In this document: piece after piece, positions 1 to 12,380 of the stretch
Numbering within the stretch: position 1 is the first letter of the stretch
Layout: every line of letters begins with the position of its first letter
Assembly (NCBI RefSeq): GCF_036785885.1
Contig: NC_092326.1
Coordinates: forward strand, 38,960,287-39,024,286
Source of the DNA: Coffea arabica
Taxonomy: Eukaryota > Streptophyta > Magnoliopsida > Gentianales > Rubiaceae
Direction of reading: 5' to 3'
Length of the DNA stretch: 64,000 bases
Made by a program: the position numbers and the translations under genes
The notes under the pieces: generated by a model
Databases searched by the model: none
Told to the model about the DNA's origin: nothing
What the model saw: the letters and a program-made list of their open reading frames with translations, nothing else

Positions 1-555
1 ATTGGAATGAGAGTTTAAGACCATTAAGGCATTCTTTCTTTCATATGTAGGATCTTTTATTACAGAGGTATGTTGTTTGGTGCTCTTTGTCCAACAATGA
101 TGAAAGGCAACTAGTTTGAAATTTATAAAACCATGAATATGCAACTTGTACTCTACATTATTAAAGTTTTGAAGTATGACTGTTAAATGAGTTAGGCTAC
201 TTCTGGTTCTGATTTCATTGAAATTAAAATGATCAAGCTGACTTTTTAAGGCTGCAGGGTGTTTGATTAATAAATGAAATAATTGCACTAGGCTTTTGAT
301 TTTCCAGTGTAGACACAGAAAATTCAAAGAGTCAGAGAAAAATGCTTATAATATTCTATGAAGGCTTCTTGTGCTTTTAGCAGTCAAGTATGGTAGTCAT
401 TAGAATGAGAAGAATAGTAAAACATCCCACGTGTTATTCACGGATGAAAACTTTCCTGAAGAATGGGATTCTCTATTGGCTGATTCAATGGCAATAATTT
501 GCTGCACGCAGATTTGTAGTCCTTTAGAGATTCATGGTTTGACTTTTTCTTGCAG
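1..555 (+). other. Intronic or upstream part of the DRM gene, no exon recognised
   Basis: This stretch precedes the first exon I can place at 556. It is AT-rich, with no open frame resembling DRM. The first 60 bases could hold the end of an upstream exon or intron, but nothing there is recognisable as methyltransferase or UBA sequence. The true 5' end of the gene must lie outside the window. Confidence 0.5.
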
Positions 556-3500
556 GAACTTCAGAATTCTAGTGAAGAGCATGGCTGTATTGACTCTGAT
601 CAGAGCACTTCCGGTTATGATGAGAGCCTTCTTCATGATTCAGATATTGATAGCTGGTCTGATGATGATGATGAGGTTTGTGATACTTGTCCTGTTCTTT
701 CTTAGTTCTCTTTTTTGTCCATTTATATAGTGCCGTTGTTGTGTAATACTAGATTTTGAACCAATTGTGTGTGGGGTGACAATTTCCTTCAATCTGTTGG
801 GTGCCATTGTCAACAACTTATGTGTTTTAGTTTTATAATGGACAAAAGAGTCTTGGTTCATATGATTAACATGGTATATCCAAAAGAATTTACTTCTATC
901 TCATCTAAGCCATTCCAGTGAGCAGTGTTCATGATACATGTGTTTGGATATCGAGTAAGAATATTCAAAGTTCACCACAGTTACGCTTGATAGCCAACAA
1001 TTTTTTCCCTGTTTTTCAATCTGTAGGGATTCCATCATCTGTAAAACTGGTCCAATAGCTTGTGAGTTGGATTGCACTTGTAAATGTATTGCTGGCCCTT
1101 CCTTGCATGAATTTTAGCTCAGATGCATAGGTAGCCCTCTAGTCTAAGTATATAGGATAAGTACTTGGAAGCTTTTTAAAACGGCAGAATGATTCTCTAG
1201 TTACAGCCATTTCCTCCTCAAAATCGATTTCTGCACTGCTCTTTTTATGCTATTTCTTGCTTGGAAGAAAGCTAATAAATGAGTAAAAAATGAGAAAGCT
1301 ACTTGGGAAAAAATTTCAAAGCTTTCGACTAAAGTTTACAGTATATTGGACAGCACCACCAAAGCTACTAAGAAAGCTTCAAGAATGTAACTTTTAGGCC
1401 ATGCTCTGGGTATCTTATGTATATAATTAAGAGAATTATCAAGAGAAAATTTTGCATCAATATATGGTTGGTGAACCATTCAATTGATTGGAAAATATAT
1501 GATTACAGTATTATGCCTAAAATTGATTCAAATAAATGTAAGACATGACTTTGAGTTACACACATCAAAGTTATAGAACCAAGCCTCAGATCATAGGATT
1601 TCAAATTTTAAGTTGACAAAAATATAATCTCATTGTGTCATCTCTCAATGGAAGGATTTCCTGATTCGAATGTTATCTTTATTTCCCCCGTTTGATGTCT
1701 GTTATTAGTATGCCAGAGGTGATTATATAGTATGCTTATCATATCATTATGAAATTAAAATTATCCTTATATGTTTTCAAACTAATTCTTGGGTGAGTTA
1801 TTGTTTCTTTTATAATGATTCCAGCAAATTAGAGTATGAATAAAATTTTATTCTATATTTTTATATTCTCATATTTGGTTAACCAGCATCGGAATACATA
1901 ACGAGCACCAAATGCAAGACCTTTTCTTTTGAGATTTCTGAACCACAATCCTCTGAAATGAAATTCACAATATAATAGACATTATAGTGCTCCAGAGAAG
2001 ACAGTAGTTCAGGGTATACCTGAATGTAGTGTGATGTTTAAGATTGTTGTTCTTCTTTTCAAACGGTTTTGCTGGACATTTTTCCAGATTCTTCAAAGGC
2101 TTCCGGTTCATAAACCTACACATCATTGTCAGCCTTTCTAAAATTCTAGAAGTTATTCATCTTTATTTATAGCATTTTGTGTGAAAATTTTCCAAGGCTT
2201 TCAAGAGTATGATTACTATGTCTAATAAAAGAAAACCCTTGCAGGAAAATTCTGATGATTTGTCTGAGTCGGAGAAAAAATTGCAAACCTTACAAAAAAT
2301 GGGATACTCTGTTGATGAGGCGACAGAAGCTATGCATAGATGTGGTGCATATACTAATACTTCTTTACTTTGTTTACTGTTTTGCTCATAATCATGTTGT
2401 GTTTATTTAGTTATGCTGATATTAGTAACTACGTGAGTTACAAGAAAAGATATATTTGTTGAGAATCTTTAAAGGTGCAACTCTGTATCTTGTTTACTGT
2501 AGGTTGTTAATTTTTGGAACTCTTGTTGGATGTGTAAAATAACCTTCTCTTTTTGTTCCTTTGCCTTGATGTTTTTCTTGCATTGCATTTGGAAGTGGGA
2601 TTAGTCTGAGTTATCTCCCAATTCTAGTACAATGTTGGGTACTTTAGTTAAGAATGATTTTTCATGTTAATTTGTTATATTTCAGACTTGTGTTTTGACT
2701 TCCTTTTTCACTCTTTGTGGTCCTTTATGTTCTTCTTTTTGATAACCTGGCGGTCAAGCTTCGTATGAATAGTCAGTCTCTGATGCTACACCGTTAATCA
2801 TCCTCTATAATAGTTTCTTTTTATTGATATAACTCATTGGCACAGTGGCTGAGATGTTAAGACATAATTAAAGACAGGACCTAACAACTTGTTTTTAGCA
2901 ACATTATCTTTGACCCCATCAGGCTTCTAGCTTGTGCATGTCATAGATTTCATTTGCTGGTAAAATCTAGGCTGTCTATCTTAGCACCTTTATACTACTA
3001 CTGCTTTCACTGCTCATATCAATTCTCTGTTCACACATTTCTAGCTGTAGCTGAATGAACCCTTTTTCTGTTTATGATTAATCACTGACAGTGCCTGATG
3101 TGCATTTTATATCCCTGCTCTGGTTGAAAAGTCTTGAGGATCTTTCAGATCAGTTTCTAATTTAACAATTTTGTTTTGGGTTTTAATGGTTGAACTTTCC
3201 TAGTTTGTGAGTTATCTACTTATGTTTTGGTAGGAGCTAAACTTCTTCCTATTGGGTTGCTATCTAAGAGAAGAGATTTTTCGTACTAGTTTTAGAAATC
3301 CTTTCACTTTTACGGCCCTTTTTCTCTTGAAATAAAAGCTTCTCAGAAAAATATGTTATGCTGTTGCCACTTTGTAGAAACTTGAACTTTTAATCTTCAA
3401 CATTGGCTTTATTCTAATATTATGTGGACTTTGGAGTATTTCAGTGTCTAAAGAATATATATCAAAGATGTTTAGAAATAATAATAGTTACTTGTTTCCT

Positions 3501-6500
3501 TTGCAGTTACAAATTTGTTTACCATTTGTATGGCTAAGATTTAGAGTATTTTGTAAAGCTAATTTCTTTTCTGTTTTAGCATTTCAAATGACTTACCACC
3601 CATTTGGTTCAGATTAGAGAATGACAATGACAATCACTCTGAAATATTCCTTCAATAGCAATGAATTTATCAAGATTCCTTTTTGTAAAAACTTGTGCTT
3701 GGTATCTGTGATGGAATGAGAATCAATTCTCATTTTTAATTTTTTTTAACCCCTTTTGCTTTTTTTTTTGTCCTCTTTTTCTTTTCCTTCCACTTCATCT
3801 CCTCTGTTTCTTTTTCATCCACTTCAAGCACTGCCACCCTCACTGATGGCCAAGCAAATAACCAATCTTCAACCCCCAAAGGGCCAAATTGCATATTAGA
3901 AAACTAGAACACCAATTTTTCTTTCTTGGGTTTCCAAAACAAATCTGCAAATATGGATCTTACTCTTAACAAATCAATTTTTTCACAACCAAAAATCCCA
4001 AACTCAACTATAAGCCATGATTAAAATTTTCAATTTTGATTGAAATAAACTCAAATTATCAAAATTGAAATACCCAAGAACAATTGTAAACCATCTGCCA
4101 CTATGAATCAAGACCAAGAGAGAGAATAAAAGATGAAGCAATCATGGAGAAAAGAGAGGGATGAAATAGAATGGGAGGGGAGGAGATGGCAGAAAGATAG
4201 AGGTGAGGGAGAGAGTTTCTACAGATTAAAAGGATAGGTGGCGGGTAGGATGAGGCGGCAGCTGTGGAAGGTGGGAGGCGGCCATTGAAGGGAAACCTTG
4301 GGAGATGAGAAGAGGCATCAGTGGTGGGAGGTGGGAGGAGGTAGTATTTCCATGATTTTTCTAATTGGAATTTGCTTTTATTTTTTAGCTTCTTGTACAA
4401 TGTCGGTAATGGGGATGACAGTGCCCAAATTACTAGGTAATGGGTTTTGGGAGTTGGAAGACCCAAAATTGGGTAATGGAGAATCCTATTGCGGTGTACC
4501 AAGCACAATGAAAGGGAATTATTGCCCGTCTATTCCCATTGAGTGGTAGGAAACCTCCCAACCAAATGGGTGGTTAATCTTTGATTAGAGTGAAAAAGGA
4601 TTTTCTAATTGGCTTAACTAATAAAAATTAATGACCTTCAGTTTACAGATTACAGCACATTGCACATGGCATGAATGTATGCAAACTCACTTTTAATTGA
4701 AATTGACCTCTAGAATAATTGATTTTGCATTTAGCTTTTAAAACATGAGGGTGACCAGCCTGTGCATGGATGTGAAAGTTTGCTTAGTCATCTTGAGGTG
4801 CAAATACTAAATCTAAATGTTAAATTGGAGTAATATAGAATATTCAGATGTGAGTTTTTGTTGTGTTTTTGGAAGGCAGGTGTTATCATGTTCTTTCAAC
4901 TTCTGATCGGTTCATAAGAGACTATTTTGTTGCCAGAACAAAACTGGTTTTAACATTGGCCACTGCATGACATTTAGTGAAAGATCATATCACCAAACAA
5001 TGCAAATGCAGTCCTGCATCTTAATCAGGGCCATATCTTTCTGAAATGATTTTACGTTAAATGAGACTATCCCTGAAAAGAAGTTACCGGTAGTTTCCTG
5101 TTATTCAGAAAACTGATTTTTCTGAACTTTGTATCATGTATTGGTTTAACAAGTGATACTTCTTTCAGAAAGGACACTTTTGGATCGAACATTTGCTTTC
5201 ATGGCTTTATTTATTCTTGAGGATTTAAGTGGATTAATTTGGGTAGATTGGATAGTGAGTCCTTTGCTAAAAGGTGATAACTTTCTGCTGGTGCCAATTG
5301 CTTCCTATGGGTGACAGATCTTATATCATGATTAAGAAATCGCTTATTCACTTGTATCCTTGCTGCTGTATTTTATTTTATTGTAGACCTCTTTGTGAAT
5401 TTCTACTTGACAATGCTATAGGTCCAGATGCCTCAATTGCTGTATTAACCGATTTCATTTGTGCGGCTCAAATAGCAAGGGCAGAAGCTCCAGACCTGCC
5501 TGCTGAGATTAAGGTTCTTCTTCCATCTCCAAGTGCTACTGTTCCAGTTATACTAATCTAATTTACACTGATGTTTTTGCCCTTTCACTTTCAGCACTCC
5601 CAAAAACTAATCTAATTCAAACTGATGCTTTTTCCATTTCACTTTCAAAGCCAAAGGCAAATTATACCTGCAGTCAAAATGGAAAATTGAAGAGGAGGCT
5701 GTATGCTGAGCTGGATAACAGGAAAAAGCAAAGGGGCATGGTAGGAGAAGATAGTGAGATGATTCGCCTACCAAAACCCATGGTAGGTTTTGGTCTACCT
5801 ACAGATGATCAATCAAGTATTGTAAGAGAAAGAACTCTTCCAGAGCAAGCACTAGGCCCACCATACTTTTATTACGAGAATGTTGCACTCACTCCTAAGG
5901 GTGTATGGGATGAAATATCAAAGTGCTTGTATTATGTGGAGCCAGAATTTGTTGATTCGAAGTATTTTTGTGCTGCTGCAAGAAAAAGAGGATATGTCCA
6001 TAACCTACCAATTCAAAAGAGATTCCCTCTTCGTCCACTTTTGCCCCTCAACATAGAAGAAACATTTCCCCTGACCAAGAGATGGTGGCCATCATGGGAT
6101 TCACGAACATATTTAAACTGCTTGCAAACAGCAATTGGGAGTGCAAAGTTGCAGGATAGGATTCGCAAGGCTGTTGAAGCATATGATGGGGAGCCACCTG
6201 AGCATGTCAAGAAGTATGTAATTGATCAATGCAAGAAGTGGAATTTGCTGTGGGTAGGAAGAAACAAGGTTGCCCCCTTGGAACCTGATGAATTTGAGTT
6301 GCTGCTGGGTTTCCCCAGGAATCATACTAGAGGAGGTGGGATTAGTAGGACTGACAGATATAAATCACTTGGCAACTCATTTCAGGTGAGCATTACTTCC
6401 ACCTGTCTTAAAAAACTCTGTTTCCTATGAATTGCTATGCCCAAACTGGAAAGTTTACTCCTAGCAATACTAGATCCTGAATTACTGGTAGATAATATTT

Positions 6501-7033
6501 CGCTAGTTTGCTTGCATATATAGCTTGATATTTTAGAGTTGATTTAGCGACTACAATGGTGATAATGAGAAGCTGTTTGCTATTTATGGCAGGTTAATAC
6601 TGTGGCATACCATCTGTCTGTCCTGAAACCTTTGTTCCCTGACGGCATCAACATCTTATCGCTTTTCTCTGGGATTGGTGGTGCAGAAGTTGCTCTCCAC
6701 CGACTTGGGATCCCATTGAACAACGTAGTTTCTGTTGAAAAATCTGAAATCAACAGAAATATAGTCCGCAGTTGGTGGGAGCAGACAAATCAGAAGGGGA
6801 ATCTGATTGACTTTGATGATGTGCAGACCTTAGATGCATACAAGATAGAGAGTTTAGCAGGTAAAATTGGAGGTTTCGATCTTGTAGTTGGTGGCAGTCC
6901 TTGTAATAATCTGGCCGGTAGCAATAGAGTGAGCAGGGATGGACTGGAGGGTAAAGAGTCCATTCTCTTTTATGAATATGTCCGGATATTGGACACAGTC
7001 AAGAACATAATGAGTGGGCGACGGTTTAATTGA
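556..7033 (+). CDS. DRM2: DRM1/2-type de novo DNA (cytosine-5) methyltransferase, 5' partial
   Basis: Plant DRM enzymes carry out RNA-directed de novo cytosine methylation in the nucleus. Exons read from splice sites are 556-675, 2245-2344, 5422-5513, 5651-6385 and 6593-7033; all phases join into one frame. The first encodes an acidic stretch (SWSDDDDE). Exons 2 and 3 together encode a UBA domain (LQTLQKMGYSVDEATEAMHR, then LTDFICAAQIARAE). The last two encode the circularly permuted catalytic domain: RGGGISRTDRYKSLGNSF comes first, followed by the AdoMet motif LSLFSGIGGAEVAL and the catalytic GGSPCNNLAG with its Pro-Cys. That order is diagnostic of DRM, and the intact Pro-Cys argues against the catalytically mutated DRM3 type. 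The protein ends NIMSGRRFN. More UBA domains probably lie upstream, off the window. A 978-bp transposon sits in the 3.1-kb intron 2345-5421. Coding identity is very secure; the choice between DRM1 and DRM2 is not. Confidence 0.93.
3596..4573. mobile_element. PIF/Harbinger-like non-autonomous element in a DRM intron
   Basis: The ends are perfect 14-bp inverted repeats, CCACCCATTTGGTT on the left and its complement on the right. Each is directly flanked by TTA (3593-3595 and 4574-4576), the 3-bp target preferred by PIF/Harbinger transposons. Weaker inverted similarity continues inwards: GTGCTTGGTA recurs in inverted orientation about 80 bp from each end. The interior is pyrimidine-rich on the left and purine-rich on the right. 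Open frames inside it (4101-4508 minus and 4298-4549 plus) resemble no transposase, so it is non-autonomous. Confidence 0.75.
5553..5650 (+). repeat. 54-bp tandem duplication spanning a splice acceptor
   Basis: Two imperfect copies (5553-5606 and 5607-5650) both begin CTAATCTAATT and contain a run ending TTTCACTTTCA. They are the last part of the 137-bp DRM intron 5514-5650. Each ends in a candidate acceptor: TTTCAG at 5595 and TTCAAAG at 5650. Only the second keeps the reading frame; use of the first reaches a TAA after six codons. Confidence 0.75.
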
Positions 7034-7064
7034 TGGTTGCCCGGGCAGATATCTTGATACCTGA

Positions 7065-7129
7065 TTTCATTCATTGGAAAGTCTGTAGGCCATAAATTTT
7101 CATTCATTGGAAAGTCGTAGGCCGTAAAT
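7065..7129 (+). repeat. 33-bp tandem duplication in the DRM 3' UTR
   Basis: Two adjacent copies share TTTCATTCATTGGAAAGTC, then GTAGGCC and TAAAT, with one base indel and one substitution. They lie about 30 bp past the DRM stop codon, so they are probably in the 3' untranslated region. Confidence 0.8.
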
Positions 7130-7457
7130 TGCTTCTCTTTAGTGAATGAAACATCACAACATTCAGTAACTTTAGCTTTAACTTGCTCTCAAGTGTAAAT
7201 TCATATTGATTTATTTGCCCTGTAAAAGCCCAAGATATCCAACCACAAGTGTACAAGCTTCTCCCAGTTGTACTTTGGAAACAGGATTCTGGACTTCCAG
7301 TCTTAAATTTGTATCAAGTAGAAAATTTGAACTTGCAAATGTTAGATATGATCCAGTTCTCACATACTGAAAATGGTTGTCTGGACTCTGGAATTAGCTC
7401 TGTTAGGGGTGGTTTCCTGATGGCTTTGTTTTGACATGCGGACATGATTGTGGGACG

Positions 7458-8226
7458 CATATTATCATCTGAAACTGTCCCATTTGCAGGAGGTTTTACT
7501 TAATGTCACTTAGCATTCCTAAAGTTTTAAAAATATCACTTACCATCCTTACTTTTATTATTTGTGCAACAAAATTTTTAAAAACCCTAAACTACCCTTT
7601 TGCTCACTAAATAAAAAATACTCTTAAAACATTTTGTTTACTCCAAGAAAACCATCACTTTAAAAATAATCTCTAGTAGAACTACTATGTTACAATACTA
7701 TAGCCCATAAAAGTATAAATTTGAAAAACAAAAAAGATATTTGCAAAGAAATATACTAGTATCAATTTAACTCTATATGCTCAAAATCAATTTCTTATCA
7801 ACCTTATATATTATTTTCAACTTCTTCTCAACCCGTGTCCAAGCCTTTAAATCGTATTAAGCATTATGAAAACAACTCAAAATAAATAAAGAAATCGTAC
7901 CCCACTCTATTACAATCACAAAAGGTAAAAAGATAAACAAAATTCAGTTTTCTATAATTTACAAATAAAAAATCACACTGTCATTCAAAAAAAAATTAGC
8001 AAGAGATAACATTGAAAAAAGAAGAAAGAGAAAAAAGTGACTTTTGTTGCTTTCTTTCTTAACTTTTTTAGCTCCATTTATTTAATATGCAAATTATATA
8101 TCAAGTGAGGGTTAATATAATCTTTTCACAATTACTAGGGGCGGTAAATGATATTTTTAACATCTCATGAGTGCCAAGTAATATTAGGACAAAACTCAAG
8201 GGAGGTATCTAATATTATCCCTAAAA
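7458..8226. mobile_element. Long inverted-repeat element (MULE or foldback type), non-autonomous
   Basis: About 75-80 bp at the left (7458-7547) match, inverted, the right end (8146-8226). The best shared core is TTAAAAATATCA(C/T)TTACC, with flanking similarity around the CTTAGCA/CTTGGCA and GGAGGT segments. The middle is AT-rich with no coding capacity. I could not settle the exact ends or a target duplication. Confidence 0.5.
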
Positions 8227-8726
8227 AGTAAATTTCATTTATTGGAAATTGTCTTGAAGATATAAATTTAGTTGCTTTTTTTGGTAAAAGATTTTGTTCA
8301 AACTTTGACAGATTGGTAACATGATGGTAGGAAATGGTAAGTGACACCTTTCCATTTCGTGCCATCAATTATGAGGAACTGTGAGAACAGAAAGTTCATC
8401 GACATTCAAGAACTTCATAGAATGAATGAACACAACGTCTCCAAATTTAAAATTTTCGAGACCGTTAAGTTGCTGTGGAATCCCTTCTCAAAATACTCGT
8501 TGCAAAGAAAGTTATAGTCAAAATTCTTTTTTCGTATAACTCAACATCTTTCAAAAAACTTCAACTAATTTGCCTCCAATTGGATTTCAAGCACTTGTCC
8601 ATGTTTCCCTTCATGTTGAGAGGGGCGATTGTGAGTCGATTGGTAGATCCTTTTAAGTTTAATTGACTATTGTTTCTCCCACTAAATATTTCTAGTATCA
8701 AATTTTGTCTCTTATAATTTTTTTTT

Positions 8727-8830
8727 TTGAAGATCAGCGATAATTAATTTTTTACTTAACCCTCTTGATGATTTGAATCCGTGACCTATTTGTTATAGGT
8801 ATTGTCCCTCAGTAACTTAACCATTAATAT
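8727..8830 (-). mobile_element. Possible degenerate tRNA-derived SINE
   Basis: On the minus strand a tRNA-like box A (GGTTAAGTTACTGAGGG) is followed by a box B-like GGTCACGGATTCAAATC, then an A-rich tail opposite the T-run at 8720-8728. I see no target-site duplication, so this is only a candidate. Confidence 0.25.
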
Positions 8831-11155
8831 GTACCAAAAAAAAAAAAGGAGAAGAAGAGAGAACTGCAAATCAGGAAGGTGGCTTACAAGCAATTTAGAA
8901 GCAAAATGTTGCTTACCAACTAAAGAGACAAGTGACAAATCACTACAGCATAGTCCACTCGATGGTACCCCACGGTCCACCCACGTAAATTAGCTAGCCA
9001 CAGTCAAACGATTAAATTATTTTTAAAGCAAAATTTGGCAGAATTCAGACTGATGCCATATCTGATATCTCTATCACCTCAATCTAGTCTGAATTCATAC
9101 ATTACTAGCACATAAACTGTAAAAAGAGCTTTTGGCAATCAAGGCATCATATTGTCCTCCATCACTTTTTAATGTTGACGACTTTCATTACTTTTTTAAG
9201 CTACTTTTAAGACCCAAACCTGGACGACAATGTTCATGAGTCTATAAAAAAAGTTAAGACCTAAACCCTTCTCAAATGCAAACTCCCTAGTGGTTTCTTT
9301 TCTTTGAGAATTGTATCGAAACTATCCACAAACAGCACATCAGTTCAGTAGTCTATTCAACTCATTCAAACCAAAAATGAAGAGAAAGATGTAAGCAAAG
9401 ACTGCTTAAATATCCTCTTTTGACAAAAGTGATTCAAGTGATTATCAATAACTTTTCTTTACAAAAGTGAGACTTACTTGGGTGAGAATATCCAAAGTCG
9501 GTGAAGTCTTTTGCTTGGATGGCGGAAAGATTGATAACATGTATATAGCAAATTCTTTCCAATATCTTTAGCTCAATAAACAACTCTTTTTGTTATTTTT
9601 AACACTACGAGCTTCACATATATATCTATTACCATTATAGTAGTAGAAATTGGATGATCATTTTACACTTTGTTATTCTAATGTTTCCTTGATACACACT
9701 CATATACGCACACATATGTGTGTGATGTGTGTGTGTATATGACTGATTAACTTTCTTGAAGTGTGTTTTTTTCCCAGTTATAGCCATCACCAACGCCAAT
9801 TCAGCAGAAACTCCTTTTCCTCTTCGTCCCCATGCATGCAGATTATTACAGATGTGAAGTAGAGCAACATTTCGATTGTGATAAATGATCCCCCCCCCCT
9901 CCTTTTTTTCTCCTTTTCCTTTAGCAAAACACACACACACACATATATATATATATGTATGTATCGGAATACAATTTTGTGCTTCTTTCGTAGCTAGCTA
10001 CATTTTATTCTTTGAAAGTTAGGTTTTTCAACCCGGAGGAGTGTCTTGACTTAGACCCTCCAAAGCAGAAATTTTGCTTGATTTCTAATTAATTTCAATT
10101 TGAGCTATTTGTCATCTTTTTTCCAGCTTCTTATGGAGGCACAGTTAACTTCTAATCTTTGCCAGTACATTAAAACGTGAACAATTACCAAAGAAGTGCC
10201 ACTGCAGAACTCGTTTACTTCTTTCTCCAACTTCTACACTTGTGGTAGTTGCAATACCCTTAAAAAGTACATGATCTCCATATATAAACTCTACAAGGCT
10301 GTATTCTGATATGTAATTCTGTAAGTAAAAAATCATCAAGGATCCGATATCTTTAACTTATATCAAGAAAAATCACACACCACCGATTTGGTGGAGAAAT
10401 ATCTAGTTAATGACAAAAACAAATGGTTCTAGCTTAATTACCAGCTTTGAAATAGGACTAACTGCATGAGAGTTGAAACACATGAATTCTGCAAAATAAA
10501 CTCAAAAAAAGGAAACATAATATATATCTTAAGTGTAACATTACTAAGTACGAAATGATACTGGAGTACTTTTTATTTTAAAGTCTTCTTTTTGTGCGTC
10601 AAAGTCTGAGTTGAATTTATGTTGGTAGGGATATGTACGATCAGTCTTCCAGGAAAAGTGAAAACCTGAATGTGATCTCTTTGAGTGAAAGGCCTCATTT
10701 CTTGTTCAAATATATAAGTTTAAGCTTTGAGCATATAGGTTAATTTCTCATGCATATGCTTCATTAGGTAGTGCCCATCAAGTTGCAAAGCTCAGTTCGT
10801 AAATAACCCAATAATAGTTGATGGCACTTCTTTATTCTGAAAGAAAAAAAGAGAATAGAAAAGAGGCATTACTAATAATATAAACTTCAGCTGAGCTCTT
10901 ATAGGGGTTTAAAAACTTCATGACTGAGAAGGCAAGTTAAATTACTTTGTCAGAAAGAGTACTCTTCTCATGACAGTTTGACAAAAACAAGGCTATTGAC
11001 AATTAACCTATTCATGGTCCGGGCTCCAATATGTAATTTAAAGCTTATGTGAAAGTTACTTGGAAGTAGATGTAAAGAGTGCAACTAAACATAGGAGTGT
11101 ACTAATGTGAAAACATTTTGGTCTTCCCATCGAATAATAAAAAACTACACTTGGT

Positions 11156-11380
11156 TTGATCCCGTAGAATTTGACCCATTTCTCGTTGAGCAAGGTGTAC
11201 GAAATAAATCAGATTGATTTTTCGATCAAAAGTACTATGTGAAATCTTCAATTTTTCCTCTTCTTCTGTCCCTATCCCATAGGTACAGTGTTTGAATCAA
11301 TAGAGAATCTTTTCTTCTGTATGAATCCCTATTATTCCATTCCAATTCTTTCACGATACCTCCCAAGGAAAATCTCGAGG
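11156..11380. other. Probable nuclear insertion of plastid DNA (NUPT)
   Basis: The stretch from about 11156 to 11380 reads like the non-coding inverted-repeat part of chloroplast genomes near ycf2. Recognisable pieces are GATCAAAAGTACTATGTGAA, CCTATCCCATAGGTACAG and GATACCTCCCAAGGAAAATC. It differs from surrounding DNA in texture and stops abruptly near TCTCGAG. The identification is from memory. The minus-strand open frame over it (11235-11474) is not a known plastid gene. Confidence 0.55.
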
Positions 11381-12068
11381 TATACATTACTCCAAGTCTA
11401 CCATTCCAAAGCCTAGAATGGTACAGTACAGGACAGAAACTCAACTGGTACCACTGCCAATAAACTATACTCAATTAAATTACATAAAACTACACTTAGA
11501 TATGCATTATTCCTCACTAACAATCCAACATCATATCAACTATAGCTGACTGAAATTATCAGAAAATTTGCAGTTGCAGAGACCTATCTTCAATATTATG
11601 GCATGTTTGGCAATTTAATCCATGAATTTGTAGCTTAGGTATGAAGATCGCACAAATCAAAGATTTCCTAATGGCACAAGTTTTTTCTTTTTTTTTTTTT
11701 TTTAATTCCAAGACTAAGAAATGATGTTCCTGGTATATACTTGGCACTTTTTGAAGTTTATCCAACCTCTTCAATCATTATCCTTTCCCCAGTATTTGTT
11801 TTCGTAGGTGATGTTATTAATATGTCATCTATTCACAAGATTTTGAACATTAATACTTCTTATTCTTGTTACTACAATATTAAGCAAATTTGTAAATTTC
11901 TTCCGCCTCTATCTATTCGTTCGCTGAAAGAAATCTATATATTTAAACGGGCATCAGCATGTCTTTGAATTGCATATGTGCTTACTTCAACATTTGAACA
12001 CCCCTAAACTTTCTTGGATATATATACATGTAACGTAATTTTATAGGGTAAGTTTTAAAATTCACTTG

Positions 12069-12078
12069 CCAAAATTGG
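12069..12078. promoter_or_regulatory. Perfect CArG box upstream of the MADS gene
   Basis: CCAAAATTGG is an exact CC(A/T)6GG CArG box, the site bound by MADS-domain proteins. It lies about 300 bp upstream of the MADS-box start codon. Auto- or cross-regulation by MADS factors is an inference; one such site could occur by chance. Confidence 0.4.
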
Positions 12079-12308
12079 ATATTTATTTTCGCACTTTCAA
12101 AATGGAAATCAACAAAATGAAAATGAAGCACATATTTATATCTCAATATTAGTATTAATTACTTGTTCTCATGGCTCAACAAAACGGGGATGTAAGGAGC
12201 TGTCAGACCTATTTTTTTGCATAATATTGTCAAGATTTTCGTACCATAAATGACCCTCCAAGAAGGGAAAACACTAAGAACAAATATTTAGCAAATCCTT
12301 GCCTTCCA

Positions 12309-12316
12309 CTATAAAT
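12309..12316 (+). promoter_or_regulatory. Probable TATA box of the MADS gene
   Basis: CTATAAAT lies about 70 bp upstream of the ATG at 12381. This fits a short 5' leader of roughly 40 bases, as is usual for intronless type I MADS genes. Confidence 0.55.
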
Positions 12317-12380
12317 TTAAGTGAAGATCTAAGAAAGGTCATTGTATTTTCTCCTCTGAAATTTCACTTATCAAGAAATC

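Larger units (their letters stand above)
7130..12300. other. Intergenic region between DRM and MADS genes
   Basis: No gene was found. It begins with DRM 3' flank, then a long inverted-repeat element (7458-8226). Next come anonymous AT-rich DNA with a possible degenerate tRNA-like SINE (8727-8830), a CA/GT-rich and AT-repeat patch around 9690-9960, and a stretch that looks plastid-derived (11156-11380). Open frames here are short and resemble nothing known. Confidence 0.6.

Noticed and set aside
4101..4549. Open frames of 135 and 83 codons on opposite strands
   Set aside because: Both lie inside the non-autonomous PIF-like element; composition is low-complexity and neither resembles a transposase.
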